DNA of 64,000 nucleotides from an uncultured Lachnospiraceae bacterium (GCA_910587765.1 CAJUNR010000002.1:88412-152411); one strand, 5' to 3'; positions 8,438-18,408 are shown, counted from the stretch's first letter. Translations and numbers: made by a program. The notes: generated from the sequence alone by a model not told the origin.

Positions 8438-11400
8438 ATGGGTGCATTTATGAAGAGAGAAGACATTCACAAAGTACTGATCATCGGTTCCGGTCCCATC
8501 ATCATCGGGCAGGCGTGCGAATTTGACTATTCCGGTACGCAGGCGTGCAAGGCGCTGAAAAGTCTGGGATACGAGATCGTGCTGGTGAACTCCAATCCGG
8601 CGACGATCATGACGGACCCGGATACGGCGGATATCACATATATTGAACCGTTAAATGTAGAAAGGCTGGAGCAGATCATTGCCAAAGAGCGTCCGGACGC
8701 GCTGCTGCCGAATCTGGGCGGACAGTCCGGTCTGAACTTATGTTCGGAACTGCAGAACGCGGGGGTGCTGGACAAATATGGAGTCAAGGTGATCGGCGTA
8801 CAGGTGGATGCCATCGAACGGGGCGAGGATCGGATCGAATTTAAAAATACCATGAATGCACTCGGGGTGGAGATGGCCAGAAGCGACGTGGCCTATTCGG
8901 TGGAGGAAGCGCTTTCCATCGCCGACCGTCTCGGTTATCCGGTGGTGCTGCGCCCGGCCTACACGATGGGCGGCGCCGGCGGCGGACTGGTATATAATAA
9001 GGAAGAGTTAAAGACCGTTTGCGCCAGAGGCCTGCAGGCCAGTCTGGTGGGACAGGTGCTGGTGGAAGAGTCCATTCTCGGCTGGGAGGAGCTGGAGCTG
9101 GAGGTGGTCCGGGATGCCAAAGGCAATATGATCACCGTCTGCTTTATCGAAAACATCGATCCGGTGGGTGTGCATACGGGCGATTCCTTCTGTTCGGCGC
9201 CGATGCTGACGATTTCGGAAGAGGTGCAGAAGAAGCTGCAGGAGCAGGCTTACAAGATCGTGGATGCGATTCAGGTCATCGGCGGCACCAACGTGCAGTT
9301 CGCGCATGACCCGGTGTCCGGGCGGGTGGTGGTCATCGAGATCAATCCGAGAACGTCCCGTTCCTCCGCGCTGGCAAGCAAGGCGACGGGCTTCCCGATC
9401 GCTCTGGTGTCCGCGAAGCTGGCCAGCGGCCTGACGCTGGACGAGATTCCCTGCGGCAAATACGGCACGCTGGACAAATATGTGCCGGACGGCGATTACG
9501 TGGTGATCAAATTTGCCAGATGGGCGTTTGAGAAATTCAAAGGCGTGGAGGACAAGCTGGGCACCCAGATGCGCGCCGTGGGCGAGGTCATGAGCATCGG
9601 CAAGACGTACAAAGAGGCGTTTCAGAAGGCCATCCGCTCTCTGGAAAAGAACCGCTACGGACTGGGGCATGTGGGCGATCTGGGCCGGAAGAGCAAGAAG
9701 GAACTGCTGACCATGCTGATGACTCCCTGCAGCGAGCGTCATTTCATCATGTATGAGGCGCTGCGCAAGGGCGCTTCCGTGGAGGAGATCTACAATCTGA
9801 CGAAGGTGAAGGCGTGGTTCATCCAGCAGATGAAAGAGCTGGTGGAGGAAGAAGAGGCGCTTGTTAAAAAATATACAGGCAAAGTTCCGTCTGCGGAAGA
9901 CCTGCGGCAGGCAAAGCTTGACGGCTTTTCCGATAAATATTTGAGCGAGATTCTCGGCGTGTCCGAGGAGGCTGTTCGGAATGAGCGGACGGCGAACGGA
10001 ATCGTGGAGGCCTGGGAGGGCGTTCATGTGAGCGGCACCGAGGACAGCGCTTACTATTATTCCAGTTATCATATGAAAGATGAGAGTCCGGTGGATACGG
10101 ACCGGCCCAAGGTCATGATTCTCGGTGGCGGACCAAACCGAATCGGACAGGGCATCGAATTTGACTACTGCTGCGTCCATGCGGCGAAGGCGCTGCGGAA
10201 GCTGGGCTTCTCCACGATCATTGTCAACTGCAACCCGGAGACCGTCTCTACGGACTACGATACGTCGGACAAGCTGTATTTTGAGCCGCTGACGCTGGAG
10301 GACGTGCTGGCGATCTATGAGAAAGAGCAGCCGGTGGGCGTGATCGCCCAGTTCGGCGGACAGACGCCGCTGAATCTGGCGGCCGACCTGAAGAAATACG
10401 GAGTCAACATTCTGGGTACCACGCCGGAGACGATTGATCTGGCGGAGGACCGGGATCTGTTCCGGGAGATGATGGAGCGTCTGCAGATTCCCATGCCGGA
10501 AGCGGGCATGGCGGTCGATGTGGAGGAAGCGCTCGAGACCGCTCACCGGATCGGCTATCCGGTGATGGTGCGCCCGTCCTACGTGCTGGGCGGACGGGGC
10601 ATGGAAGTGGTCTACGACGACGAGGCGCTGACCTTCTATATGCAGCAGGCCGTAGACGTGACGCCGGACCGCCCGATTCTCATCGACCGGTTCCTGCACC
10701 ACGCGACGGAGTGCGAGGCGGACGCCATCAGCGACGGAGAACATGTGTTTGTCCCATCGGTCATGGAGCATATCGAACTGGCGGGCATCCATTCCGGCGA
10801 TTCGGCGTGCATCATCCCGCCCCGGGGGCTGACGGAGGAGCAGGTGGAGACGATCAAGGATTACACGAGAAAGATCGCCAGCGAGATGCATGTGGTGGGC
10901 CTGATGAACATGCAGTACGCGATCGAGGACGGGAAGGTATTTGTGATCGAGGCCAATCCGCGGGCGTCCCGCACGGTGCCGCTGGTGTCCAAGGTGTGCG
11001 GCATCAATATGGTGCAGATCGCCACGGATATCATCACGATGCCCTTTACAAAACATACAAGCCCGGTGCCGGCGCTCAAAGAGAAGAGATTCGCTCATTA
11101 CGGCGTGAAAGAAGCGGTGTTCCCGTTCAACATGTTCCCGGAGGTGGACCCGATCCTCGGACCGGAGATGCGTTCCACCGGAGAGGTGCTGGGACTGTCC
11201 GCAGACTTCGGAGATGCGTTTTATAAAGCGGAGGAGGCTACCAAGAACCAGATTCCCACGGAAGGCTGCGTGCTGATCTCGGTCAACGACCGGGACAAGC
11301 CGGAACTGGTGGAAGTGGCGAAAGGCTTCTATGAGTGCGGTTTCTCGATCATGGCGACCGGCAGGACCTGCGATATGATCGAGGCGGCGGGGATCCCGGC

Positions 11401-11674
11401 CCTGAAGGTGTGGAAGATCAACGAGGGACGGCCGAATATTCTGGACAAGATCACCAACGGCAGAATCCAGCTCATCGTCAACACGCCGATCGGCAAGAAA
11501 GGCGCCGTGGATGACAGCTACATCCGCAAGGCGGCGGTGAAGAACAAGATCCCGTACATGACCACGATGGCCATGGCGAAGGCGACGGTGGAGGGAATCC
11601 GCTCCGCGAAACGCGACGGAAAACTGCCGGTGAAATCTCTGCAGGAATTTCATGCGGAGATTCAGGATAAATAA
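8438..11674 (+). CDS. carB: Carbamoyl-phosphate synthase large subunit
   Basis: 1078 residues, full length. It makes carbamoyl phosphate from bicarbonate, ammonia and 2 ATP for pyrimidines and arginine. Two tandem CPSase/ATP-grasp halves are visible: the first starts KVLIIGSGPIIIGQACEFDY with EINPRTSRSSALASKATG, and the second starts KVMILGGGPNRIGQGIEFDY with EANPRASRTVPLVSK. A C-terminal MGS-like regulatory domain follows (about 935-1078, IMATGRTCDMIE). The start is ATG 8438 or ATG 8450; AAAGGA lies just before 8438. No carA (glutaminase subunit) is next to it, so it must be encoded elsewhere. Confidence 0.97.
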   Translation: MGAFMKREDIHKVLIIGSGPIIIGQACEFDYSGTQACKALKSLGYEIVLVNSNPATIMTDPDTADITYIEPLNVERLEQIIAKERPDALLPNLGGQSGLNLCSELQNAGVLDKYGVKVIGVQVDAIERGEDRIEFKNTMNALGVEMARSDVAYSVEEALSIADRLGYPVVLRPAYTMGGAGGGLVYNKEELKTVCARGLQASLVGQVLVEESILGWEELELEVVRDAKGNMITVCFIENIDPVGVHTGDSFCSAPMLTISEEVQKKLQEQAYKIVDAIQVIGGTNVQFAHDPVSGRVVVIEINPRTSRSSALASKATGFPIALVSAKLASGLTLDEIPCGKYGTLDKYVPDGDYVVIKFARWAFEKFKGVEDKLGTQMRAVGEVMSIGKTYKEAFQKAIRSLEKNRYGLGHVGDLGRKSKKELLTMLMTPCSERHFIMYEALRKGASVEEIYNLTKVKAWFIQQMKELVEEEEALVKKYTGKVPSAEDLRQAKLDGFSDKYLSEILGVSEEAVRNERTANGIVEAWEGVHVSGTEDSAYYYSSYHMKDESPVDTDRPKVMILGGGPNRIGQGIEFDYCCVHAAKALRKLGFSTIIVNCNPETVSTDYDTSDKLYFEPLTLEDVLAIYEKEQPVGVIAQFGGQTPLNLAADLKKYGVNILGTTPETIDLAEDRDLFREMMERLQIPMPEAGMAVDVEEALETAHRIGYPVMVRPSYVLGGRGMEVVYDDEALTFYMQQAVDVTPDRPILIDRFLHHATECEADAISDGEHVFVPSVMEHIELAGIHSGDSACIIPPRGLTEEQVETIKDYTRKIASEMHVVGLMNMQYAIEDGKVFVIEANPRASRTVPLVSKVCGINMVQIATDIITMPFTKHTSPVPALKEKRFAHYGVKEAVFPFNMFPEVDPILGPEMRSTGEVLGLSADFGDAFYKAEEATKNQIPTEGCVLISVNDRDKPELVEVAKGFYECGFSIMATGRTCDMIEAAGIPALKVWKINEGRPNILDKITNGRIQLIVNTPIGKKGAVDDSYIRKAAVKNKIPYMTTMAMAKATVEGIRSAKRDGKLPVKSLQEFHAEIQDK

Positions 11675-11698
11675 TCAATAAGAAGAGGAGTGTAAGCA

Positions 11699-12700
11699 AT
11701 GAAAAAGTGGAACTACGCGGCCGCGGTCTGCGTGCTTCCGGCCCTGCTTCTGGGAGGATGTGCGGAGCAGATGGAACTTACCAGGGAGCAGTTGGGGCTT
11801 TCGGAGAAGGATAAGCGTACGGATGATCAGATCATCAGCGATTTTCTGACGGCCTATCAGGAAGGAAACTATGAGGCTATGGAGCCGTATATGGACGAGG
11901 ACAATCTGCTTCATCTGTATTATCAGGCGCAGGAAAACGGCGGCGAGATGGCGGAAGTGTACGAGAAAGTCTGGGAGCTGACGAAGAACTTTACCTTTAC
12001 GGCGGAAGCCGTGGAAGGAAAAGAAGCATGGGGTGAGGTCACCGTGCATCTTCAGAGCAACGAGATTGTATCCGGCATTCCGGACGCCATGTGGTCGGCT
12101 ATTGAAGCGCAGACGGAGAACGGTGACGACAGCTTTACCAGTCTTCCCGAGTGGCTGGGGGAGGCGCTTGCGACCGGCGATCCCATTGACGAAGAACTGA
12201 CGGTCTATGTGTCCCACCGAACGGACGGAGACCGGATCGATTCTTCGGCCTGCAGGGAGTTATACGAGCAGCTTACCGGCGGTTTTTACGACTATATTGA
12301 TATGACCATGACCGCCTGCACCGGAGAGAACGATACGTATTATGTTGCGGCGCAGGGGGATTCCATCATCGGCATGGTGGAGACGGCGGTCCAGACGGAA
12401 GACACCGAAGGCCTGACCGGGGAGGATCTCCAGGCGTACGAGGACGGCTTTAACGCCATGGACGGTGTGGCGGCCAACGTCAGCCAGAGAGAGGACGGCA
12501 GTGTGGAGCTTCGGTTCGGCGTGGACTTTAACCGGGCCAGCAGTACGGCGCTGGCGAATCTGGGCGTGATCAGCGACCGGGTCAACTCGTACGGAGGGTA
12601 TCTGAGCCTGTCGTCGACGATCGGCAGCTTTGAAGAGGGCGGAATGACCTGTGAGACGAATGACTTCGGCTCCGGCGCGGCGGCGTCCGAAGAAGAGTAA
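11699..12700 (+). CDS. Putative lipoprotein, unknown function
   Basis: 333 residues. The signal peptide ends at a classic lipobox (LLLGGC, Cys about 21). A helical N-terminal domain (about 30-130, DDQIISDFLTAYQEGNYEAM) resembles the NTF2-like or DUF5105-type helices of clostridial lipoproteins. A second domain (about 190-315) has repeated beta patterns such as GVAANVSQREDGSVELRFGVDF. The gap to carB is only 24 bases and contains AGAGGAGTG, so cotranscription with carB is possible, although no functional link is obvious. Family assignment is uncertain. Confidence 0.8.
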   Translation: MKKWNYAAAVCVLPALLLGGCAEQMELTREQLGLSEKDKRTDDQIISDFLTAYQEGNYEAMEPYMDEDNLLHLYYQAQENGGEMAEVYEKVWELTKNFTFTAEAVEGKEAWGEVTVHLQSNEIVSGIPDAMWSAIEAQTENGDDSFTSLPEWLGEALATGDPIDEELTVYVSHRTDGDRIDSSACRELYEQLTGGFYDYIDMTMTACTGENDTYYVAAQGDSIIGMVETAVQTEDTEGLTGEDLQAYEDGFNAMDGVAANVSQREDGSVELRFGVDFNRASSTALANLGVISDRVNSYGGYLSLSSTIGSFEEGGMTCETNDFGSGAAASEEE

Positions 12701-12931
12701 AGCGGCAGACGTCCGGCGCGGGCCGGGGGCGCTGCCGCACAGACGGTGAGCGAAAAACAGGATACCGGGAAACCCGGGGCGGACGGTTTTGTAAGAACTG
12801 TAAAATGCAGGTATTTTTCAGGAAATACGGAACCTCCCGTCCCGGGTCTTTTACTGCCGGCCGATCAAAATACAGTATCTTCGGACGGGCCGGGAGCTGC
12901 GGCCGTCCGGTGTCCGGGAAAGGGAAACGAT

Positions 12932-13798
12932 ATGGAAGACGCCTATGTATTACAGTTGTCCGACCGGAAATTTTCCGATCTGTACCTGTGCTTCTGCGGC
13001 TACGCCAAATGCGAGCCGCTGCACAGCTTCGGGCCGGCGGTGCGGTCCAACTATCTGATTCATTATATTCTCGAAGGAAGAGGGAGCTATCGGGCCGGAG
13101 GCAGACGGTATGATCTGCAGGCGGGACAGGGCTTCCTGATCGAGCCGGGGACGCAGATTTTCTATGAGGCGGATGAAAAGGAACCGTGGACGTATCTGTG
13201 GATCGGATTCAACGGTCAGCGGGCGCAGGAATATCTGGACGACGCGGGGCTTGGCGGCGGCAGGCTGATTTTTCAGAGCGGACAGGGGGAGGAGCTGAAG
13301 CGGCTGGTGTTCCGGATGCTGAAAAATTATACGATCACCACGACGGACCAGTTTCTTCTGGAGGGCAGCCTGTATCTGTTTTTATCCATACTGGCGCAGG
13401 ACCACGCGCTCTCTTCCGTGCAGGGACAGGGGGCGGACAACCTCTATGTCCGCAAAGCGATGGACTACATTCAGGACAACTACGGCCATTCAATCCGCGT
13501 GGCGGACATTGCGGAATACGTATGCATCAACCGGAGCTATCTGTACACCTTGTTCCGGGAGCATGCGGGGATCTCGCCGCAGGAATATCTTTCGGATTAC
13601 CGGCTTGCCAGAGCGGCGGAATTTCTGGCGGCCGCGGAGCTGTCCGTGGAAAGCGTGGCCTATTCCTGCGGATACCGCGACCCGGCCGCATTCGGTCGCG
13701 CTTTCAAAGGGAAATACGGCGTGACTCCGCTGCAGTATCAGAAGAAATACCGCGCGCAGCAGGAAGAGCTTCAGAAGAAGCGAAGAGAGATGCCGTAG
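12932..13798 (+). CDS. AraC-family transcriptional regulator
   Basis: 288 residues. An N-terminal cupin sensor (YLIHYILEGRGSYRAGGRRYDL, GQGFLIEPGTQIFYEAD) is followed by two helix-turn-helix motifs (about 190-285: IRVADIAEYVCINRSYLYTLF and LSVESVAYSCGYRDPAAFGRAF). ATG 12932 gives the usual family start, with GGGAAAGGGAAACG upstream. The frame stays open back to a GTG at 12746, but that extension is Pro/Gly-rich and not family-like. It lies directly before an alpha-galactosidase gene and is likely its sugar-responsive activator (inference from position). Confidence 0.92.
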   Translation: MEDAYVLQLSDRKFSDLYLCFCGYAKCEPLHSFGPAVRSNYLIHYILEGRGSYRAGGRRYDLQAGQGFLIEPGTQIFYEADEKEPWTYLWIGFNGQRAQEYLDDAGLGGGRLIFQSGQGEELKRLVFRMLKNYTITTTDQFLLEGSLYLFLSILAQDHALSSVQGQGADNLYVRKAMDYIQDNYGHSIRVADIAEYVCINRSYLYTLFREHAGISPQEYLSDYRLARAAEFLAAAELSVESVAYSCGYRDPAAFGRAFKGKYGVTPLQYQKKYRAQQEELQKKRREMP

Positions 13799-13832
13799 AG
13801 GGGCTGACGGGGAATCACTTTAAAATCTAACA

Positions 13833-13891
13833 TTCTGCATATTTTCTGCAACAAAAAGAACTATCCGTGAGCATTCTTTTCATGCAATAAT
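13833..13891 (+). promoter_or_regulatory. Putative AraC-type operator and promoter of the alpha-galactosidase gene
   Basis: Two direct repeats TTCTGCA (13833-13839 and 13844-13850) are spaced 11 bases apart, one helical turn. Downstream is an extended -10 TGC-AATAAT (13883-13891) with no recognisable -35 box, as in activator-dependent promoters. Confidence 0.4.
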
Positions 13892-13934
13892 AGGTCAGCA
13901 GACAGGGCAGGATTTTAGAAAAGGAGCGTATCCC

Positions 13935-16172
13935 ATGAGCATTCTATTCAACGAGAAAACGAAAACATTTCATCTGTACAATGAAGAGATCAGCTATATT
14001 ATGACCGTACTGCAAAACGGCCATCTTGGGCAGTTGTATTTCGGCGGCAGGATTCATCATAAAGAGGACTTTTCCTATCTGCTGGAGACGTCTTACCGGC
14101 CCATGACGGCTTATGTCTTTGATGAAGACCGGTCGTTCTCTCTGGAGCATGTGCGGCAGGAGTACGGCGTATACGGTACGACGGATTTCCGTCATCCGGC
14201 CGTGGAAGTTCTTCAGCAGAACGGCAGCCGGATTTCGGATTTCGTGTATCAGGGTTATGAGATTACAGACGGCAAACCGGAGCTTCCCGGGCTTCCGGCC
14301 ACATATACGGAGGATGCGAAGGAGGCGCAGACGCTGACGGTCTCCCTGAAGGATCCGGTGACCGGAATCGTTCTGGAGCTGTTTTATACGATCTTTGCCG
14401 CAGGCGGAATCATCGCCCGCAGCGCGAGACTGACCAATGAAGGGGAAGAGAGCGTGCAGCTGACCCGCGCCATGAGCCTCTGTCTGGATCTGCCGGACAG
14501 CGATTATGAGTGGATGCAGTTTTCCGGCGCCTGGGCGAGGGAGCGCCATCTGAAGGTGCGCAGGCTGGAGCAGGGCATTCAGGCGGTGGACAGCATGCGG
14601 GGCAATTCTTCCCATGAACACAATCCGTTTATTGTCCTGAAACGCCCGGCGGCGGACGAGGAACAGGGAGAGGTTATGGGCTTCAGCCTGGTGTACAGCG
14701 GGAACTTTCTGGCGCAGGCGCAGGTGGATGCCCATGACATGACCCGGGTGCTCCTGGGGATTCACCCGATGGGCTTTTCGTGGAAGCTGGAGCCGGGAGC
14801 GTCCTTCCAGACGCCGGAGGCGGTGACGGTCTATTCCGCAAAGGGGCTGGGAGATATGAGCCGTACGTTTCACAGCCTCTACCGGAAGCGTCTGGCCAGA
14901 GGATACTGGCGGGACCGGGAGCGTCCGATTCTCAACAACAACTGGGAGGCGACGTATTTTAACTTTACGGAAGAGCGTCTGGTTTCCATCGCGGGCCGGG
15001 CGAAGGAGTGCGGCGTGGAGCTGTTCGTCCTGGACGACGGCTGGTTCGGGGCCCGCAGCGACGACCGGGCGGGACTCGGCGACTGGGAAGCCAATCGGGA
15101 CCGCCTGCCGGACGGCATCACAGGACTGGCGGAGAAGATCGAGGCGCTGGGATTGAAATTCGGCCTCTGGTTCGAGCCGGAGATGGTCAACCGGGATTCC
15201 GACCTGTACCGGGCGCATCCGGACTGGATCCTGCAGACGCCGGACCGGCATCCGTCCCAGGGACGTTCCCAGTATGTGCTGGATTTTTCCCGCGGGGAAG
15301 TGGTGGACTTTATCTATGAGAGGATGGCGAAGATTCTGCGTGAGGCGAAGGTTTCCTACATCAAATGGGATATGAACCGGAGTATTACGGAATGCTACTG
15401 CGCGGCGCTGCCGGCGGACCGTCAGGGAGAGGTGTTCCACCGCTACATTCTGGGCGTCTATGACCTGTATGAAAGGCTGACTTCGGAATTTCCCCATGTG
15501 CTCTTCGAGTCCTGCGCCAGCGGCGGCGGCCGGTTCGATCCGGGTCTTCTGTATTATGCGCCCCAGGGCTGGGCCAGCGACGATTCGGACGCGGTGGAAC
15601 GGCTGAAGATCCAGTACGGGACGTCCTTCTGCTATCCGCTCTGCAGCATCGGCAGCCATGTGTCCGTGGCGCCCAATCATCAGGTGTTCCGCAGCACGCC
15701 TCTGCATACGAGGGCAAATGTGGCGTATTTCGGGACGTTTGGCTATGAGCTGGACCTGAACCGGCTGACGGAGGAGGAGCGGGAGACGGTAAAAGCGCAG
15801 ATCGCGTTTATGAAACGGTACCGCAGGCTGTTCCAGTTCGGCGATTTCTATCGCCTGAGCAGTCCCTTTGAGGGAAACGTGACCGCCTGGATGGTGGTCA
15901 GCGAGGACAGAAGAAAAGCGGTCCTTGGATGGTACCGGGTGTTAAACGGCGTCAATCTGCCCTATGGCAGGCTGCGCCTGAACGGGCTTGACCCGGATCT
16001 GGCATATCGGATCTGCATGGACGGCGGACAATGGGACGGCGTCTACTACGGAGACGAGCTGATGAAGGCCGGGCTGGTGACCAGCGACAGCGCTTCCGGA
16101 GAGGTGCCAAGGGGCGGAACCTCAAGCTGTGATTTTGATTCCAGAATCTATGTACTGAAAGCGGAGGAATAA
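13935..16172 (+). CDS. GH36 alpha-galactosidase
   Basis: 745 residues. It hydrolyses terminal alpha-1,6-galactose from melibiose, raffinose and stachyose. The N-terminal beta-supersandwich is followed by the barrel: LFVLDDGWFGAR, YIKWDMNR with nucleophile Asp479, and ESCASGGGRFDPG then GWASDDSDAVERLKIQYG with acid/base Asp549. These positions match those known for Geobacillus AgaA-type enzymes (Asp478/Asp548). There is no signal peptide, so it is cytoplasmic and acts on imported sugars. AAAAGGAGCG precedes the ATG. The regulator upstream and membrane protein downstream suggest a small locus for plant alpha-galactosides. Confidence 0.96.
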   Translation: MSILFNEKTKTFHLYNEEISYIMTVLQNGHLGQLYFGGRIHHKEDFSYLLETSYRPMTAYVFDEDRSFSLEHVRQEYGVYGTTDFRHPAVEVLQQNGSRISDFVYQGYEITDGKPELPGLPATYTEDAKEAQTLTVSLKDPVTGIVLELFYTIFAAGGIIARSARLTNEGEESVQLTRAMSLCLDLPDSDYEWMQFSGAWARERHLKVRRLEQGIQAVDSMRGNSSHEHNPFIVLKRPAADEEQGEVMGFSLVYSGNFLAQAQVDAHDMTRVLLGIHPMGFSWKLEPGASFQTPEAVTVYSAKGLGDMSRTFHSLYRKRLARGYWRDRERPILNNNWEATYFNFTEERLVSIAGRAKECGVELFVLDDGWFGARSDDRAGLGDWEANRDRLPDGITGLAEKIEALGLKFGLWFEPEMVNRDSDLYRAHPDWILQTPDRHPSQGRSQYVLDFSRGEVVDFIYERMAKILREAKVSYIKWDMNRSITECYCAALPADRQGEVFHRYILGVYDLYERLTSEFPHVLFESCASGGGRFDPGLLYYAPQGWASDDSDAVERLKIQYGTSFCYPLCSIGSHVSVAPNHQVFRSTPLHTRANVAYFGTFGYELDLNRLTEEERETVKAQIAFMKRYRRLFQFGDFYRLSSPFEGNVTAWMVVSEDRRKAVLGWYRVLNGVNLPYGRLRLNGLDPDLAYRICMDGGQWDGVYYGDELMKAGLVTSDSASGEVPRGGTSSCDFDSRIYVLKAEE

Positions 16173-16178
16173 ACGAGA

Positions 16179-16829
16179 ATGAAAAATACGAAGCAGTCGC
16201 TGCCCAGAAGGGTATTCATGATGATCACGGGGATTCTGTTCATCTGTATCTGCGTGGGCAGCTACCGGCTGAGCGGGTTCGGTGTGGACGCGTTTACCTG
16301 TATGAATCTGGGAATCAGCGGTTATCTGGGGATGGTGTTCGGCACCTGGCAGTTACTGGTCAACGCGGTCATTCTGGTGTGGGTCTTCTTCACCGTCCGT
16401 CACTGCATCGGCGCCGGGACGATCGTCAATATGGTGTGCGTGGGCTACGGGGCGGATCTGATCTGCTGGCTGTTTCAGGATGTGTGGCAGGTGGAGATGA
16501 CGCTGCCCCTGAGAATCATCGCCCTGCTCCTTGGCTGCCTGTTCGCCGGCATGGGCGTGGCGTTTTATATGGCGGCGGAGATGGGCATCGCGCCCTACGA
16601 CAGCGTGGCTTTGATCATAGAGAAGATGACGAAGGGAAAGATTCCTTTCCAGTATGCCAGAGTGGCCAGTGATGTGACCGTTGTTCTGGTGGGCGCGGCG
16701 TTCTGCCTGATGGCGGGAAATGACCTGTGGATGATTCTGGGCGTCGGGACGGTCTGCAACGCGTTTTTAAACGGCCCGCTGATTCAGTTTTTCCGGACGC
16801 ATGTGGCGGAGCCGCTGATGAACCGGTGA
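16179..16829 (+). CDS. YczE/YyaS/YitT-family membrane protein
   Basis: 216 residues with five or six hydrophobic helices. The family start GILFICICVGSYRLSGFGVDAF and the conserved MGIAPYDSV in the middle identify the YczE/YitT group of unknown transport or sensor function. It starts 6 bases after the alpha-galactosidase stop, its GGAGG lying inside that gene's end, so the two are cotranscribed. Whether it helps sugar uptake is not known. Confidence 0.85.
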   Translation: MKNTKQSLPRRVFMMITGILFICICVGSYRLSGFGVDAFTCMNLGISGYLGMVFGTWQLLVNAVILVWVFFTVRHCIGAGTIVNMVCVGYGADLICWLFQDVWQVEMTLPLRIIALLLGCLFAGMGVAFYMAAEMGIAPYDSVALIIEKMTKGKIPFQYARVASDVTVVLVGAAFCLMAGNDLWMILGVGTVCNAFLNGPLIQFFRTHVAEPLMNR

Positions 16830-17040
16830 GTATGCGGGAAATTCGGGTAATTGAATGAATTGCAAATTGCCTTATTGTGGACGGTAACGCGTTTCTGTAT
16901 AAAGATGATTACGCCAAAAGAATCCAGGCTGACCTGTGTGCCCAGGCCGGCCTGCTGTGCTGCATACCGATAGGAAGTCTGTAAGGCCTCTGGCGTCCCC
17001 GGTTTTTTCATTTACGAAAATTATTTTAACTGCCATAATA

Positions 17041-17078
17041 AACATGACATATAGATGTCGTGTTAGATTTGCTATGAT
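17041..17078 (+). promoter_or_regulatory. Operator plus extended -10 promoter of the WYL-regulator operon
   Basis: The inverted repeat AACATGACAT-ATAG-ATGTCGTGTT (17041-17064, 9 of 10 arm positions match) overlaps the place of the -35 box. It is followed by TGC-TATGAT (17070-17078). The expected transcript start leaves only about 14 bases before the regulator's ATG. Autoregulation by the WYL regulator is likely (inference). Confidence 0.6.
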
Positions 17079-17098
17079 ACAAACGGAACGTGAGAATA

Positions 17099-18019
17099 AT
17101 GAAGATAGACAGATTGATCGGGATACTGTCGGTATTGCTGCAGGAAGAAAAAACTACGGCACCTGAGCTGGCAGAACAATTTGAGGTTTCTAAGAGGACA
17201 ATCAACCGTGATATCGAGGACCTGTGCAAAGCCGGTATACCAATACGAACCGTTCAGGGAAACGGCGGCGGTATCAGCATTATGGATGGATACCGGATGG
17301 ATAGGACGATCTTGACATCAAAAGATATGCAGATGATCCTTGCGGGGCTGAGAAGTCTGGACAGCGTGAGCGGAAGCAGTTACTACGTTCAACTGATGGA
17401 AAAGATTCAGGCCGGGTCTTCCGAATTTATCAGCAGCAGAGATTCTATACTGATAGATCTGTCATCATGGTATCGTGATTCGCTGGCTCCAAAGATTGAG
17501 ACCATACAGGATGCAGTCGGAGAAAGACACTTGATTACGTTTCGTTATTATGCTCCGGTCGGTGAAAGTGAACGGACGGTTGAACCTTACTATCTTGTGT
17601 TTCGATGGTCGAACTGGTATCTGTGGGGGTGGTGCTGTGACAGGAAGGACTTCAGGCTTTTCAAACTGAATCGTATGGATAATGTTTGGAAGACGGAAAA
17701 AGTCTTTGAATGCAGAGATGCGGCTATGCCGGATCTTTCAAACGAGAAGATCTTTCCTGGTGGAATAAAAGTTAAGGCATTGTTCAGTCCGGATATGAAG
17801 TGGCGTTTGGTGGAAGAGTTTGGACCTGGATGCTTTATCGAGAATAATGACGGCAGATTGCTTTTCACGGCAGATTATACAAATTTGGAGAACCTGATTA
17901 CCTGGATCATGACTTTTGGGGATAAAGCTGAATTGCTTGAACCGAAAGAGGCAAGAGAAAAAATGGCACGTATGCTACAAAAAATGACGACAGTTTACAA
18001 GGAGGACGCAGTTTTATGA
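17099..18019 (+). CDS. YafY-type WYL-domain transcriptional regulator
   Basis: 306 residues. An N-terminal HTH (KIDRLIGILSVLLQ, TTAPELAEQFEVSKRTINRDI) is followed by a linker and a WYL domain (about 135-220: ITFRYYAPVGESERTVEPYY then WYLWGWC). ATG 17099 fits the family better than GTG 17090 and is better spaced from GGAACG. The stop overlaps the VOC gene (ATGA). The cassette has lower GC and different codon use from the surrounding genes, consistent with later acquisition. Confidence 0.9.
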   Translation: MKIDRLIGILSVLLQEEKTTAPELAEQFEVSKRTINRDIEDLCKAGIPIRTVQGNGGGISIMDGYRMDRTILTSKDMQMILAGLRSLDSVSGSSYYVQLMEKIQAGSSEFISSRDSILIDLSSWYRDSLAPKIETIQDAVGERHLITFRYYAPVGESERTVEPYYLVFRWSNWYLWGWCCDRKDFRLFKLNRMDNVWKTEKVFECRDAAMPDLSNEKIFPGGIKVKALFSPDMKWRLVEEFGPGCFIENNDGRLLFTADYTNLENLITWIMTFGDKAELLEPKEAREKMARMLQKMTTVYKEDAVL

Positions 18020-18408
18020 AGTTGGAAGGTTTCGGAATTATGGTTGATAACATGGCGGTGATGGTGCGCTTCTATCGGGATGTTTTGGGCTTCGAAATCA
18101 AAGAGGAAGAAGATACATCGAATGTTTTTCTGGAAAAGGATGGGACGCTTTTCCTGCTCTACAGAAAGTCGGATTTTGAAAAGATGACAAACAGGAAGTT
18201 TTCTTACTGTAACGGAACAAACGGTCATTTTGAGATTGCTCTGGGCGTTGAAAACTATGCTGCAGTTGATAAGGTTTATGCAGACGTGACGGCTGCCGGA
18301 GCAGAGGGAATTATGGAACCGACAACGGAGCCGTGGGGGCAGAGAACCTGCTATATTGCGGATCCCGAGGGGAATCTGGTAGAAATAGGTTCGTTTAATG
18401 AGGGGTGA
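18016..18408 (+). CDS. VOC-family (glyoxalase/bleomycin-resistance fold) protein
   Basis: 130 residues forming two beta-alpha-beta-beta-beta units: VDNMAVMVRFYRDVLGFEI at the start and GQRTCYIADPEGNLVEIGSF at the end, with the usual metal-site Glu near the C-terminus. Such proteins bind small molecules or carry out metal-dependent chemistry. It is translationally coupled to the WYL regulator and followed at once by a GyrI-like ligand-binding protein, so the operon may sense or sequester a small toxic molecule (inference). Confidence 0.9.
   Translation: MKLEGFGIMVDNMAVMVRFYRDVLGFEIKEEEDTSNVFLEKDGTLFLLYRKSDFEKMTNRKFSYCNGTNGHFEIALGVENYAAVDKVYADVTAAGAEGIMEPTTEPWGQRTCYIADPEGNLVEIGSFNEG

Noticed and set aside
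16859..16984. Short frame reading VDGNAFLYKDDYAKRIQ... between the YczE-like and WYL genes
   Set aside because: Looks protein-like but has no proper start, no ribosome binding site and no recognised family; at most a decayed fragment.
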